DNA of 55,541 nt from Anaerolineales bacterium. GTDB taxonomy: Bacteria; Chloroflexota; Anaerolineae; Anaerolineales; Villigracilaceae. The notes below the pieces were generated by a model that saw only the letters and a list, made by a program, of their open reading frames with translations, searched no databases and was not told the origin of the DNA. Numbering within the stretch: position 1 is the first letter of the stretch; every line of letters starts with the position of its first letter. The stretch covers positions 1 to 55,541 of the forward strand of contig JAGNWT010000016.1 of the NCBI GenBank assembly GCA_017985935.1. Direction: 5' to 3'. Below, one piece after another: positions 25,850 to 34,035 of this stretch. The translations under genes were made by a program, and so were the position numbers.

Positions 25850-26863
25850 ATGAATATTTCTAGTTTACTGCAGGGACTCGCTTCCTTTGCATGGATCGGT
25901 TTTATCGGAATTCTCGTCACCATTTCTGTGCGCGCCAGCCGCAGACAGCCCGTTGGCGGGCTGAGCACAGCGGCGATCGTGCTGGTGGTTGCGGCGCTGG
26001 TCTTAACGACCATCGGCGCAGGCATTGTGTTCATTGAGCCTGATGAACTCGGCGTGGTGGTGACCGTGCTCGGTGAGGGCGGCATCCGCCCCGACCCGCT
26101 CGACTCGGGCTTGCATTGGATCGTGCCCTTCGCTGAACGCGTGGAACGGTATCCAAGAGTCAACCAAAACTATACGATGTCGTCAGTCGCAGATGAAGGA
26201 CTGGTCAACGGAGACGACTCGATCCAGGTTCGCACCAAGGACGGTCAGCAGGTGTTGATCGATGCCTCGGTGATCTATGCCGTGGATCCGCTCAAGGTCG
26301 TTACCTTGTATTCCACCTGGCGCTTCAACTACGAAGAACAGCTCGTGCGCACCCAGGCTCGCGGCGTGATCCGCGAAGTGGCTTCGCAGTATGGCGTGGA
26401 AGAGATCGTCAGCACCAAGCGCGGTGAAATGGAGCAGATGATCGACGATGAACTCGCCGCCATCTTCGCTGAGAACAACCTCGTTCTGCGCGATTTCGTG
26501 CTGCGCAACATCCGCTTCAGCGATGAATATGCGCTGGCGGTGGAACAAAAGCAGATCGCCGAACAGCAGGCTCAGCAGGCAAAGTTCGTTGTAGAGTCGA
26601 AGAAGCAGGAAGCCGAGCAGGCGCGCCAGATCGCGCAAGGTCAGGCGGATGCAGCGGTGATCGCGGCGCAAGGCGCGGCGGAAGCGCGCTTGATCCAGGC
26701 GGAAGCTGAAGCCAAAGCCAATCAATTGCTGGCTCAATCGCTCACACCCGAACTGGTGCAGTATCAATATATTTTGAAACTCGCGCCCGGCGTGCAGACC
26801 ATGTTCATCCCCAGCGGCAATCAATTCATTCTGCCGCTGCCCGACACCACAACAGCACCGTAA
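25850..26863 (+). CDS. Prohibitin-like SPFH/band 7 protein
   Basis: 337 aa. Two hydrophobic N-terminal segments (about 8-28 and 44-66) precede the SPFH domain (FIEPDELGVVVTVLGEGGIRPDPLDSGLHWIVPFAERVERYP). A long Glu/Gln/Ala-rich coiled-coil follows (QKQIAEQQAQQAKFVVESKK, then AAEARLIQAEAEAK). This is the second SPFH protein in the window and, unlike the first, has no NfeD partner. GGAGGA 4-9 nt upstream fixes ATG 25850. Confidence 0.92.
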   Translation: MNISSLLQGLASFAWIGFIGILVTISVRASRRQPVGGLSTAAIVLVVAALVLTTIGAGIVFIEPDELGVVVTVLGEGGIRPDPLDSGLHWIVPFAERVERYPRVNQNYTMSSVADEGLVNGDDSIQVRTKDGQQVLIDASVIYAVDPLKVVTLYSTWRFNYEEQLVRTQARGVIREVASQYGVEEIVSTKRGEMEQMIDDELAAIFAENNLVLRDFVLRNIRFSDEYALAVEQKQIAEQQAQQAKFVVESKKQEAEQARQIAQGQADAAVIAAQGAAEARLIQAEAEAKANQLLAQSLTPELVQYQYILKLAPGVQTMFIPSGNQFILPLPDTTTAP

Positions 26864-26875
26864 TCTTTTCGATCT

Positions 26876-26906
26876 GACCTGACAGGTGCATTTCGCCTGT
26901 CAGGTC
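26876..26906 (+). terminator. Intrinsic terminator after the SPFH gene
   Basis: An 11-bp stem GACCTGACAGG / CCTGTCAGGTC with a 9-nt loop, followed by TTAATTTAATTT. It lies 13 bp after the stop and separates the SPFH gene from selD. Confidence 0.82.
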
Positions 26907-26927
26907 TTAATTTAATTTGGAGACTGA

Positions 26928-27989
26928 ATGTCGATACCGCAATCTGGACGAGAGATCCGCCTGACTACTTTATCTGCCTGCGCGGGCTGAGCGTCCAAAT
27001 TAAGCGCGGATGCGCTGACGCAGGTTCTGCGTCCCATCAAGGATATCTTCGACCCCGCATCATATCCCGACCTGTTGGTTGGGCTTGCTTCTCCGGATGA
27101 TGCGGCTGTTTGGCGTTTAAGCGAAGACAAGGCGATCGTGGTCACGACCGATTTTTTCACCCCAGTGGTGGACACTCCGTATGAATACGGCTCGATCGCG
27201 GCGGCAAACAGTCTCTCAGATGTGTACGCCATGGGAGGGCTGCCCTTCCTCGCCTTGAACATCGCGGCGTTGCCCGATCATTTGCCCGCAGAAGTCTCCA
27301 GTGAAATTCTGCGCGGCGGCGCTGAAAAAGCGCGCGAAGCAGGAGTGGTCATCGCGGGCGGACACACAGTCAAAGACAAAGAGCCGAAATACGGTCTGGT
27401 TGTGATCGGGTTTGTTGATCCGCGCAAGATGGTCAGCAAGGGCGGGCTGCAAGTTGGTGACACACTCGTGCTTACCAAACCCTTGGGCGGCGGGGTGACA
27501 ACCACCGCGCTCAAACAGGAAAAGGCTTCCGCCGAAGATGTAGAGGAAGCCATCGGGTGGATGTCTCGCTTGAACAAATCTGCCGGTCAACTCGCCACCG
27601 AGTTTAGTCTGCGCGGCGGGACGGATATCACAGGCTTCGGCTTTCTCGGTCACGCGATGGAGATGGCAGAGGCTTCAGGTGTTTCCTTGCAAATCGAGTA
27701 TTCAAAACTCCCCTTCTTGAGCGGTGCGCGCGGCTACGCCGAAAAAGGAATCTTCCCCGGTGGCGCGTTCGACAACAGACAGCACTTCGGTCCGTCCGTC
27801 ACATTTGGAACAGGCATCGACGAGCCAGCTGAGATGCTGCTCTTCGATCCGCAGACCAGCGGCGGATTACTGCTCGGCGTTCCACAGGAAAAACTGGAAG
27901 CCTTTCTCATTCGCGCCAGAGAACTGGGTCAACCCGCTTGGGTGATCGGCAAAGTTGGCACAGGGCAGGGAATTCAGGTGGGCGCATAA
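26928..27989 (+). CDS. selD: Selenide, water dikinase (selenophosphate synthetase), selenocysteine-containing
   Basis: 353 aa counting one in-frame UGA at 26988-26990 as selenocysteine 21. Reading from ATG 26928 gives LTTLSACAG-U-ASKLSADAL. The UGA occupies the Cys/Sec position of the SelD catalytic motif, with the ATP-binding Lys at the expected place three residues on. The rest is a complete SelD: DDAAVW, TDFFTPVVD, DVYAMGGLP, GGHTVKDKEPKYG, TDITGFGFLGHAMEMA and DPQTSGGLL. It makes selenophosphate from selenide and ATP for Sec-tRNA synthesis. The start has GGAG 5 nt upstream. A SECIS-like hairpin follows the UGA. A conventional gene caller would start at a later codon (27075) and lose the active site. 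Confidence 0.93.
26991..27021 (+). promoter_or_regulatory. Candidate bacterial SECIS element in selD
   Basis: Directly after the UGA: outer stem GCGTC / GACGC (26991-26995 with 27017-27021), a 7-nt one-sided bulge, inner stem AGCGC / GCGCT (27003-27007 with 27012-27016) and apical loop GGAT. The loop starts 18 nt after the UGA and begins with G. Both features fit the known bacterial SECIS consensus (a G among the first loop bases, UGA-loop distance about 16-37 nt). Confidence 0.75.
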
Positions 27990-28123
27990 TGTTCCACATC
28001 AGTGTGGTTGAACTGGCATTTACCTGTGGAATTATTTTGGTCTTTCTCGTGGCGCCTTTCCTGATCTCGCGGATGAACAGGCGCATCAAAGATCTGGAAA
28101 AGAAACTGGACAAGAAGAAATAA
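27989..28123 (+). CDS. Small single-pass membrane protein coupled to selD
   Basis: 44 aa: one hydrophobic helix (about residues 5-28) and a basic C-terminal tail (RMNRRIKDLEKKLDKKK). Its ATG overlaps the selD stop in TAATG, so it is translationally coupled to selD. No family was recognised. The topology suggests an outside N-terminus and a cytosolic basic coil. Confidence 0.65.
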   Translation: MFHISVVELAFTCGIILVFLVAPFLISRMNRRIKDLEKKLDKKK

Positions 28124-28342
28124 AATTTACGGGGAAAACCACCCCTTCGATTGGCTTGCACATCAAGTACAATAAGAAAAAGAGAACCGACCTTCAAACA
28201 TCATGTCAGAAATCCCCATAGAAACTGAGACGTCCATTTTTACATCCCCATTTAATATTCGTTCAGTTCAATTGACGAAAGATAACATTTGCCGCGATTC
28301 GAATCGCGGTATTACATCTTTAATCCGGTAACCAAGCAAACC
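28124..28342 (+). other. Intergenic stretch with possible 42-codon ORF and 18-bp palindrome
   Basis: Gene-free by normal criteria. A 42-codon ORF (28203-28331, starting MSEIPIETETS) follows the TACAAT-like box in AAGTACAATAAG but has no family or ribosome-binding site. It contains the perfect palindrome CCGCGATTCGAATCGCGG at 28292-28309, 33 nt before the next start, which could be an operator for the CNNM gene. Confidence 0.4.
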
Positions 28343-29650
28343 ATGAGTATTATCAACGAAATCATCCTGATCCTGATTCTAGTATTGATCAACGCGCTGC
28401 TTGCCATGTCCGAAGCTGCACTAGTCGCTTCGCGCAAGGCACGATTGCAACAACAAGCAAACGAGGGAAATAAATCATCGGAATTGGCGCTCAAATTACT
28501 CGGTGACCCCAACATTTTTTTGTCCACCATCCAGATCGGCATTACCCTCATCGGCGTGCTGGCAGGCGCAGTGGGTGGAGCAACCATTTCCGAATTTCTC
28601 GCTGATGCGATGCGCAATGTTCCGTATATCGGCGAATACAGTGAATCGGCTGCGCTTGGTATTGTGGTGGTCATCATCACGATCCTCACCATCTGGCTGG
28701 GAGAACTCGTTCCCAAACGACTCGGTCTGACAAGCCCTGAGAAAATTGCCCAGCGGGTGGCGGGACCCATGCTGTTCCTTTCGAAAGTATTCGCACCACT
28801 CATCAAATTAATGAGCGGCGCAACAAACTTCGTCCTGCGGCTTATTGGGGTTGACCCCACCGCAGAGCCGCCCGTCACGGAAGAGGAAATTCACCTTTTG
28901 ATCAATCAGGGCACGCAGGCAGGGGTCTTTCAGGAAGCCGAGCAGGAAATGGTTGAGGGCGTTTTCAGTCTCGGCGATTCGCGCGTTTATTCACTGATGA
29001 CACCCCGCACCGAAGTGGTGTGGCTCGACATTACAGACACCATCGAAGAAATCAGGGAAAAGATCGCCGATTGCCCTTTTTCGCGCTTCCCCGTTCGTCA
29101 GGATTCGCTGGAGACCATCCTCGGCATTGTCAAATCACGCGACCTGCTGGTAGAGAGTTTGTCGGGCAAGGATATCGATCTGAAATCCCTGCTCAAGCCC
29201 GCGCATTTCATCCCCGAAACCATGTTCGCTTCGCGCGCGTTAGAGCTGTTCAAAGAAAAGAACACCGAGATCCTGCTCGTGGTGGATGAGTTCGGCGGTT
29301 TGCAGGGATTGCTGACCATCAACGACATTTTGGAAGAGATCGTCGGGGCGATGGAGTTCGAAGAGCCGCAAGCCACCCAAAGACAGGATGGCTCGTGGTT
29401 GTTGGACGGCATGCTCGAAGTGGACGAATTCAAGGAGTTGTTCAACTTCAACACCCTGCCCCACGAAGATGAATACGAAACCCTGAGCGGCTTCGTGATG
29501 ACTTCCCTTGGGCGTGTGCCGCAGGCTTCTGAAAATTTCGAGTGGAACGGCTATCGCTTCGAGGTGATGGATATGGACGGGCGCCGCGTGGATAAAGTGC
29601 TCGTCACCACCCTGCCCAAGATCCAAACAACACAGGAACCGAAAGGATAG
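28343..29650 (+). CDS. CNNM/HlyC/CorC family CBS-domain membrane protein
   Basis: 435 aa. The N-terminal DUF21/CNNM membrane domain (about residues 1-190) has four hydrophobic segments and MSEAALVASRKARLQQ. A CBS-domain pair follows (VFSLGDSRVYSLMTPRTEVVWLD and later), then a C-terminal CorC_HlyC domain (GYRFEVMDMDGRRVDKVLV). The family is linked to Mg2+/Co2+ efflux; the older name hemolysin is misleading. ATG 28343 is preferred over TTG 28289 because the conserved membrane domain starts there. Confidence 0.92.
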   Translation: MSIINEIILILILVLINALLAMSEAALVASRKARLQQQANEGNKSSELALKLLGDPNIFLSTIQIGITLIGVLAGAVGGATISEFLADAMRNVPYIGEYSESAALGIVVVIITILTIWLGELVPKRLGLTSPEKIAQRVAGPMLFLSKVFAPLIKLMSGATNFVLRLIGVDPTAEPPVTEEEIHLLINQGTQAGVFQEAEQEMVEGVFSLGDSRVYSLMTPRTEVVWLDITDTIEEIREKIADCPFSRFPVRQDSLETILGIVKSRDLLVESLSGKDIDLKSLLKPAHFIPETMFASRALELFKEKNTEILLVVDEFGGLQGLLTINDILEEIVGAMEFEEPQATQRQDGSWLLDGMLEVDEFKELFNFNTLPHEDEYETLSGFVMTSLGRVPQASENFEWNGYRFEVMDMDGRRVDKVLVTTLPKIQTTQEPKG

Positions 29651-29653
29651 TCA

Positions 29654-29947
29654 ATGAGCGCATATGTGATCGTGGATATCGAAGTGACCGACCCCGAAGG
29701 GTACAAGGAATATGCCAAAATCGCGCCTGCAACGGTGCAGTTATATGGCGGCATGTACATCGCACGCGGCGGGAAGAATGAAACCCTAGAAGGCGACTGG
29801 CAAGCCAAAAGACTTGTGATCCTGCAATTTCCGTCTGTAGAGCAGGCAAAAGCCTGGTTAAATTCGCCCGAATACGCCCCCGCCCGCGCCATGCGCCACA
29901 AGTATGCAAAATCCAATATGGTGGTCGTAGAGGGAACGCAGGGATAG
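29654..29947 (+). CDS. DUF1330 family protein
   Basis: 97 aa dimeric alpha-beta barrel-like protein: AYVIVDIEVTDPEGYKEYAKIAP, LYGGMYIARGG, RLVILQFPSVEQAKAWLNSPEY. The DUF1330 fold is known but the function is not. It lies 3 bp after the CNNM gene, so it is probably co-transcribed with it. Confidence 0.92.
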   Translation: MSAYVIVDIEVTDPEGYKEYAKIAPATVQLYGGMYIARGGKNETLEGDWQAKRLVILQFPSVEQAKAWLNSPEYAPARAMRHKYAKSNMVVVEGTQG

Positions 29948-29974
29948 CCCCAAAGACCTCATTAAAAATCAAGG

Positions 29975-29980
29975 TATAAT
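29975..29980 (+). promoter_or_regulatory. -10 box of the LysM protein gene
   Basis: TATAAT ends 9 nt before ATG 29990, and no ribosome-binding site lies between. This is consistent with a leaderless or very short leader mRNA. Confidence 0.5.
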
Positions 29981-29989
29981 TTTTGCAGT

Positions 29990-31156
29990 ATGAGCCAAGA
30001 AACCAATTCAAGTAAAACCAAAGTTTGCCCCACCTGCGGCACGCGTTTGAGCGAAAACGCCACGCGCTGCCTGGTATGCGGCACGGAATTCGGCGCGAAG
30101 ACCGAATCTAAAGCCGTGAGCAAAAAGGCTGAAAAGTCGGTGCAAGCCAGCCGCATGCCAACGGTCTCTTTGAGCCTGCCAGCCGCGGTCGGCATTATCG
30201 CGGTCGTGATCGTCATCGCAGCGGTCAGCGTGTTCTTTGCCCTGCGTGCCAGCGCTCCCGAAGGGACCTTCGATGTGGTGGAAACACCCACCCCCACCGA
30301 AACACCGACAGTCACCCTGCCAGCCACCGCCACGATCCCGCCAACAGATGTTCCCACCGCGACCGCTGTACCGCCTTTTGACTACACGGTCGGCGCAGGC
30401 GAATACTGCTCCACCATTGCCTTTAACTTTGGCGTATCGATCCAGAGCATCATTATCCTCAACAACCTGCCATCCACCTGCCCGCTCAGTCAGGGACAGA
30501 TCATCAAGGTGCCGTACCCTACGCCCACCATTCCGCCCGCTGCCTCCAACACCCCGCTCCCAGTGGATGCGACCAAGCAAGCCTGCGAGACCGTGCCGAT
30601 CACCGTTCAAGACGGCGACACTCTCTCCAGCATTGCCTTGAACTACGCCGTTCCGATGGACGCGATCAAGGAATTCAACGGGTTGACGACAGACAATGTG
30701 TTCGTGGGCGCGAATCTGCTTGTGCCGCTCTGCAGACGAGCCGCCACACCCGGACCGACCCCCACCGCAACGATCCCGCCGCCCTACCCCGCCCCGAACC
30801 TGCTTCTGCCTGCGGACGGTGCCGCCTTCACCCTCGCAAATGACGTGGTCACTTTGCAATGGGCTTCAGTGGGCACCCTGCGCGACGGCGAGGCATATCA
30901 GATCACGGTGGAAGACATCACCTCCAGCCAGACCCGCCGCCTGACCGACTACGTGACCGACACGAAGTACATCGTGCCGACTTCCTATCGTCCGAAGGAT
31001 AACGTGGCGCATGTTCTGCGTTGGTGGATCACCCCTGTCCGCCAGTCTGGCACCGACGATCAGGGTCAGCCCATTTGGGCATCTTCCGGTACGGTCAGTG
31101 ACAAGCGGGTCTTCACCTGGGTTGGAATCGCCGTCGAAGGCACACCAAGTCCATAG
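29990..31156 (+). CDS. Zinc-ribbon, membrane-anchored protein with two LysM domains
   Basis: 388 aa. An N-terminal cytosolic zinc ribbon (CPTCGTRLSENATRCLVCGTEF, residues 13-34) is followed by one transmembrane helix (about 60-84) and a Thr/Pro-rich linker. Two LysM modules come next (YTVGAGEYCSTIAFNFGVSIQSI and ITVQDGDTLSSIALNYAVPMDAI). The last ~130 residues contain a predicted beta-sandwich (LLPADGAAFTLANDVVTLQW). LysM binds peptidoglycan, so the outer part probably sits in the cell wall region. A zinc ribbon fused to LysM is a layout common in Anaerolineae. Confidence 0.88.
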   Translation: MSQETNSSKTKVCPTCGTRLSENATRCLVCGTEFGAKTESKAVSKKAEKSVQASRMPTVSLSLPAAVGIIAVVIVIAAVSVFFALRASAPEGTFDVVETPTPTETPTVTLPATATIPPTDVPTATAVPPFDYTVGAGEYCSTIAFNFGVSIQSIIILNNLPSTCPLSQGQIIKVPYPTPTIPPAASNTPLPVDATKQACETVPITVQDGDTLSSIALNYAVPMDAIKEFNGLTTDNVFVGANLLVPLCRRAATPGPTPTATIPPPYPAPNLLLPADGAAFTLANDVVTLQWASVGTLRDGEAYQITVEDITSSQTRRLTDYVTDTKYIVPTSYRPKDNVAHVLRWWITPVRQSGTDDQGQPIWASSGTVSDKRVFTWVGIAVEGTPSP

Positions 31157-31162
31157 TCTGGC

Positions 31163-31226
31163 TTGACCCAAAGTTGTAATAAATTTGATAATATCGGAAG
31201 TCGAAATCGGCTTCCGATATTTTTTT
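31163..31226 (+). promoter_or_regulatory. Promoter fused to a terminator-type hairpin
   Basis: TTGACC (31163-31168), an 18-nt spacer and GATAAT are followed at once by the perfect 10-bp hairpin ATATCGGAAG / CTTCCGATAT (31191-31220) and TTTTTT. The hairpin overlaps the expected transcription start. It may end the LysM transcript, or it may shape the methyltransferase 5' leader. Confidence 0.55.
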
Positions 31227-31244
31227 CAAAAAGGAAACATCAAC

Positions 31245-32006
31245 ATGGATATTCGTTCTTTCAACCGTGATGCGTGGGATCGGCAGGTGCAATCAGGCAA
31301 AAACCCGTGGACGGTTCCCGTGTCGTCTGAATTGATCGCGCGCGCAAAGTCTGGCGACTGGTCCATTGTGCTGACGCAGAACAAGCCCGTGCCACGCGAG
31401 TGGTTCCCTCCCATGCAGGGACTCAAGGTGTTGGGGCTGGCATGCGGCGGCGGTCAGCAGGGACCGATCATGGCGGCGGCGGGTGCGGAGGTAACCATCT
31501 TCGATAACTCGCCCGCTCAACTTGGGCGTGACCGTGAAGTGGCAGACCGCGAAGGCTTAAACCTCCGCACAGTGGAAGGTGATATGCGCGACCTCTCTGA
31601 ATTTGCCGATGAAAGCTTCGACTTCATTTTTCACCCTGTCTCCAATCTGTTCATCCACGAGATCAGACCGGTGTGGAAAGAGGCGTATCGTGTTTTGCGG
31701 CGCGGCGGGACCATGCTTTCCGGTTTTATGAATCCGGTTTTCTATTTGTTCGATTGGGAAGATCTGGAAAAAGGCATTCTCAACGTAAGTATGAAAATCC
31801 CATTTTCAGACATCGATACCTATGGAATCGAACGCCTGCAACGGGAAGACCGTCCTGCTGAATTTGGTCACTCACTCACCGACCAGTTGGCTGGGCAGAT
31901 GGACGCGGGGTTCGCGATCATCGGGCTGTATGAAGACAATCACACCCCGCTCAAGATCAGCGAATACATCGACACCTATATCGCCACCCGCGCGATCAAA
32001 CTATAA
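31245..32006 (+). CDS. Class I SAM-dependent methyltransferase
   Basis: 253 aa. Motif I is VLGLACGGGQQGPIMAAAGAEVTIFDNS; it is followed by LRTVEGDMRDLSEFADESFDFIFHP and the post-motif HEIRPVWKEAYRVLRRGG. It is a Methyltransf_11-like enzyme acting on an unknown small molecule. ATG 31245 has AAAGGA 8 nt upstream; the longer in-frame start (31185) would read through the upstream hairpin and is rejected. Confidence 0.88.
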   Translation: MDIRSFNRDAWDRQVQSGKNPWTVPVSSELIARAKSGDWSIVLTQNKPVPREWFPPMQGLKVLGLACGGGQQGPIMAAAGAEVTIFDNSPAQLGRDREVADREGLNLRTVEGDMRDLSEFADESFDFIFHPVSNLFIHEIRPVWKEAYRVLRRGGTMLSGFMNPVFYLFDWEDLEKGILNVSMKIPFSDIDTYGIERLQREDRPAEFGHSLTDQLAGQMDAGFAIIGLYEDNHTPLKISEYIDTYIATRAIKL

Positions 32007-32015
32007 AGGAGAGAG

Positions 32016-32840
32016 ATGAAGATCCTTATCGCGGCAGACATGGAAGGGATCACCGGCGTGACCCATTGGGATCAGGTCAACCCTGACCACGCCGAGTATG
32101 CTCGCTTCCGAAAATTAATGACCGGGGATGTCAACGCCGCAGTGCGCGGAGCGTTCGCGGGCGGGGCAGACACCGTGACCGTGACAGATGGGCATTTCAA
32201 CGGCAGGAATATTCTGATCGAAGAATTGGATCCGCGCGCCTCCTTGAACAGCGGGTCACCCGCTCCGCTTTCGATGGTACAGGGCGTGGATGACCATGTG
32301 AACGGCGTGATGCTCATTGGATATCACGGGCGCATGGGCACGGTCAACGCCATCCTCGACCATACCTGGTCAGACGAACGCGTGTCGGGCGTGTGGATCA
32401 ACGACCGTCCGTTTGGCGAAGCAGGATTGAACGGCGCGGTCTGTGGTCATTTTGATGTACCTGTCATCATGGCGTCTGGCGACCAGACGTTGTGTGCCGA
32501 GGTTCAAGAATTTTTTGGAGACAAAGTGGAAACGGCGCAGGTGAAAAAAGCCGTCAGCCGCATGTCCGCCGAGTGCCTGCCGCCCACTGTCACCGCCAGC
32601 CTGATCGAGGAAGTTGCGCGGCGGTCGGTGCTAAACCTGAAAAGCAGAAAAGCTCCGAAGCCTTTCAAGGTCAAAGGTCCCATCAAATTGACAGTGGAAT
32701 TTCAACAATCAGACATGGCAGACCGCGCGGCGTTGATGCCCGGGGCAAAACGAAGCGTGGATCGCCGGGTGGACTACCCGGCAGACGACATGCTTACGAT
32801 CTATCAGGCGTTCCGAACCCTGCTCGCATTGGCGAGATAA
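32016..32840 (+). CDS. M55 family D-aminopeptidase (DppA-like)
   Basis: 274 aa. MKILIAADMEGITGV places D8 and E10 exactly as in DppA zinc binding; further candidate ligands are the His in TDGHFNG, the His in GYHGRMG and the Glu in GEAGLNG. DppA-type enzymes cleave D-amino-acid dipeptides, for example in peptidoglycan recycling. GGAGAGAG precedes the ATG. It lies 9 bp after the methyltransferase, so an operon is likely. Confidence 0.9.
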   Translation: MKILIAADMEGITGVTHWDQVNPDHAEYARFRKLMTGDVNAAVRGAFAGGADTVTVTDGHFNGRNILIEELDPRASLNSGSPAPLSMVQGVDDHVNGVMLIGYHGRMGTVNAILDHTWSDERVSGVWINDRPFGEAGLNGAVCGHFDVPVIMASGDQTLCAEVQEFFGDKVETAQVKKAVSRMSAECLPPTVTASLIEEVARRSVLNLKSRKAPKPFKVKGPIKLTVEFQQSDMADRAALMPGAKRSVDRRVDYPADDMLTIYQAFRTLLALAR

Positions 32841-32867
32841 CCAAACCAACACAAAAAGAGGAAGACT

Positions 32868-33062
32868 ATGAATTCAACCATCAAAACCATTTTGAAATTC
32901 ATCGCTGTGCTGCTGATGCTCTCTGGCAGCATCTGGGCACTGCAAGGACTCAACCTTTTGCCGGGCACTTTCATGCGCGGCGACCCGCAATGGATCATCA
33001 ATGGAGTGGTCACAATCCTGGCTGGGGCCGGAATGTACTGGCTTGCCAACCGAAAAAATTGA
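32868..33062 (+). CDS. Small two-helix membrane protein
   Basis: 64 aa with hydrophobic helices at about residues 8-26 and 44-60, separated by LNLLPGTFMRGDPQW. The pattern recurs in small conserved membrane proteins of unknown role. An AAAGAGGAAG ribosome-binding site precedes ATG 32868. It follows the D-aminopeptidase by 27 bp. Confidence 0.8.
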   Translation: MNSTIKTILKFIAVLLMLSGSIWALQGLNLLPGTFMRGDPQWIINGVVTILAGAGMYWLANRKN

Positions 33063-33160
33063 ACTGGTATTGAAATAATTTACGACCGCACTTGAGGTCT
33101 AATATCGCCTGTTCGCCAGACCTTATAAATTTAGAACTTACACAAGGAGAGGAAACTATT

Positions 33161-33808
33161 ATGAATATCAAGTTGGAAATATCACGTCAGTGGCAGTGGA
33201 TCAAGCCGATCACGATCTTTCTGCTCATTCCCACATTCCTGATCTTGCTGCTGGTACTTTACTTCAAACTTGAATATGATATTGACACCGGTTTCCTCAC
33301 ACGCGACTCGAACGCCGTGGCGCATCAACCCATTTACATCGGGTTCGTTTCCAACCTTGGCATTCTCTTCTGGTGTGCCAGCGCAGCGATCGCCTTATTT
33401 ACAAGTTCCCTCGAGAAGAACAAGGCTTCCATCAGCGTTGAATCTTTTCTGCTCTATTCGGGCATCCTATCCTACATTCTGTTACTCGATGATCTCTTTC
33501 AGCTTCATGAGGAAGTATTTCCGAATAATTTCAACATTCCTGAAATCGCGGTCCTCGCGGTCTATGGATCCTTCGCCCTTCTGGTCTTTTATCGTTTCAG
33601 AAAGATAATCCCCTCGACAAATTTCCTCATCCTGTTGATCTGCAGCGGATTCTTCGGCATCTCCATTCTTGTCGATGTGTTCCACCCGGATTTCCCCGGT
33701 GAGAGTCTGGTGGAAGACGGGGCAAAGTTCGCGGGCGTGGTCACCTGGTTCGGGTACTACACTTCGGTCAGCTTCGATAACCTCAAAAAAAAACTCACCT
33801 CGAAATGA
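33161..33808 (+). CDS. Integral membrane protein of unknown function
   Basis: 215 aa with about six hydrophobic segments. The sequence SYILLLDDLFQLHEEVFP carries charged residues inside the membrane region, reminiscent of metal-binding membrane enzymes, but no family is recognised. ATG 33161 is preceded by AAGGAGAGG; the 23-residue upstream extension lacks a ribosome-binding site. It overlaps the next gene by 4 bp (ATGA). Confidence 0.75.
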   Translation: MNIKLEISRQWQWIKPITIFLLIPTFLILLLVLYFKLEYDIDTGFLTRDSNAVAHQPIYIGFVSNLGILFWCASAAIALFTSSLEKNKASISVESFLLYSGILSYILLLDDLFQLHEEVFPNNFNIPEIAVLAVYGSFALLVFYRFRKIIPSTNFLILLICSGFFGISILVDVFHPDFPGESLVEDGAKFAGVVTWFGYYTSVSFDNLKKKLTSK

Positions 33809-34035
33809 GCGAAAGCATTAAGGTCGGCGACCCGGTGCAGATCTACCTCGATTCGAAATTCGGAGACAGGGAAGGCTGGTATGAAGGCAGGGTCATTAAG
33901 ATCGACCCGTACTCCGAACATCGTAGTTTTTACTGGGTGGAATTGAGCCCACAAGCCCAGTCCATTCTTGGCACTCGGCAGATCTCGGTATTTAATCTCA
34001 AGAACATCAAGAAGATGGAGGATCCACGACCTTGA
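33805..34035 (+). CDS. Small conserved beta-rich protein, unknown function
   Basis: 76 aa: VKVGDPVQIYLDS-like opening (here IKVGDPVQIYLDS), GWYEGRVIKIDPYSEHRSFYWVEL, then a basic tail. This looks like an SH3/KOW-type small barrel. It is translationally coupled on both sides: an ATGA overlap with the membrane protein and a TTGA overlap with the esterase. Confidence 0.75.
   Translation: MSESIKVGDPVQIYLDSKFGDREGWYEGRVIKIDPYSEHRSFYWVELSPQAQSILGTRQISVFNLKNIKKMEDPRP

Noticed and set aside
26988..26990. A nonsense mutation making selD a pseudogene
   Set aside because: The codon falls exactly at the known Cys/Sec site, the rest of the gene is intact and a SECIS-like hairpin follows.
27075..27989. 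selD starting after 27075 as a shorter protein
   Set aside because: It lacks the catalytic N-terminus, has no ribosome-binding site, and the upstream frame is perfectly continuous through one UGA in the Sec position.
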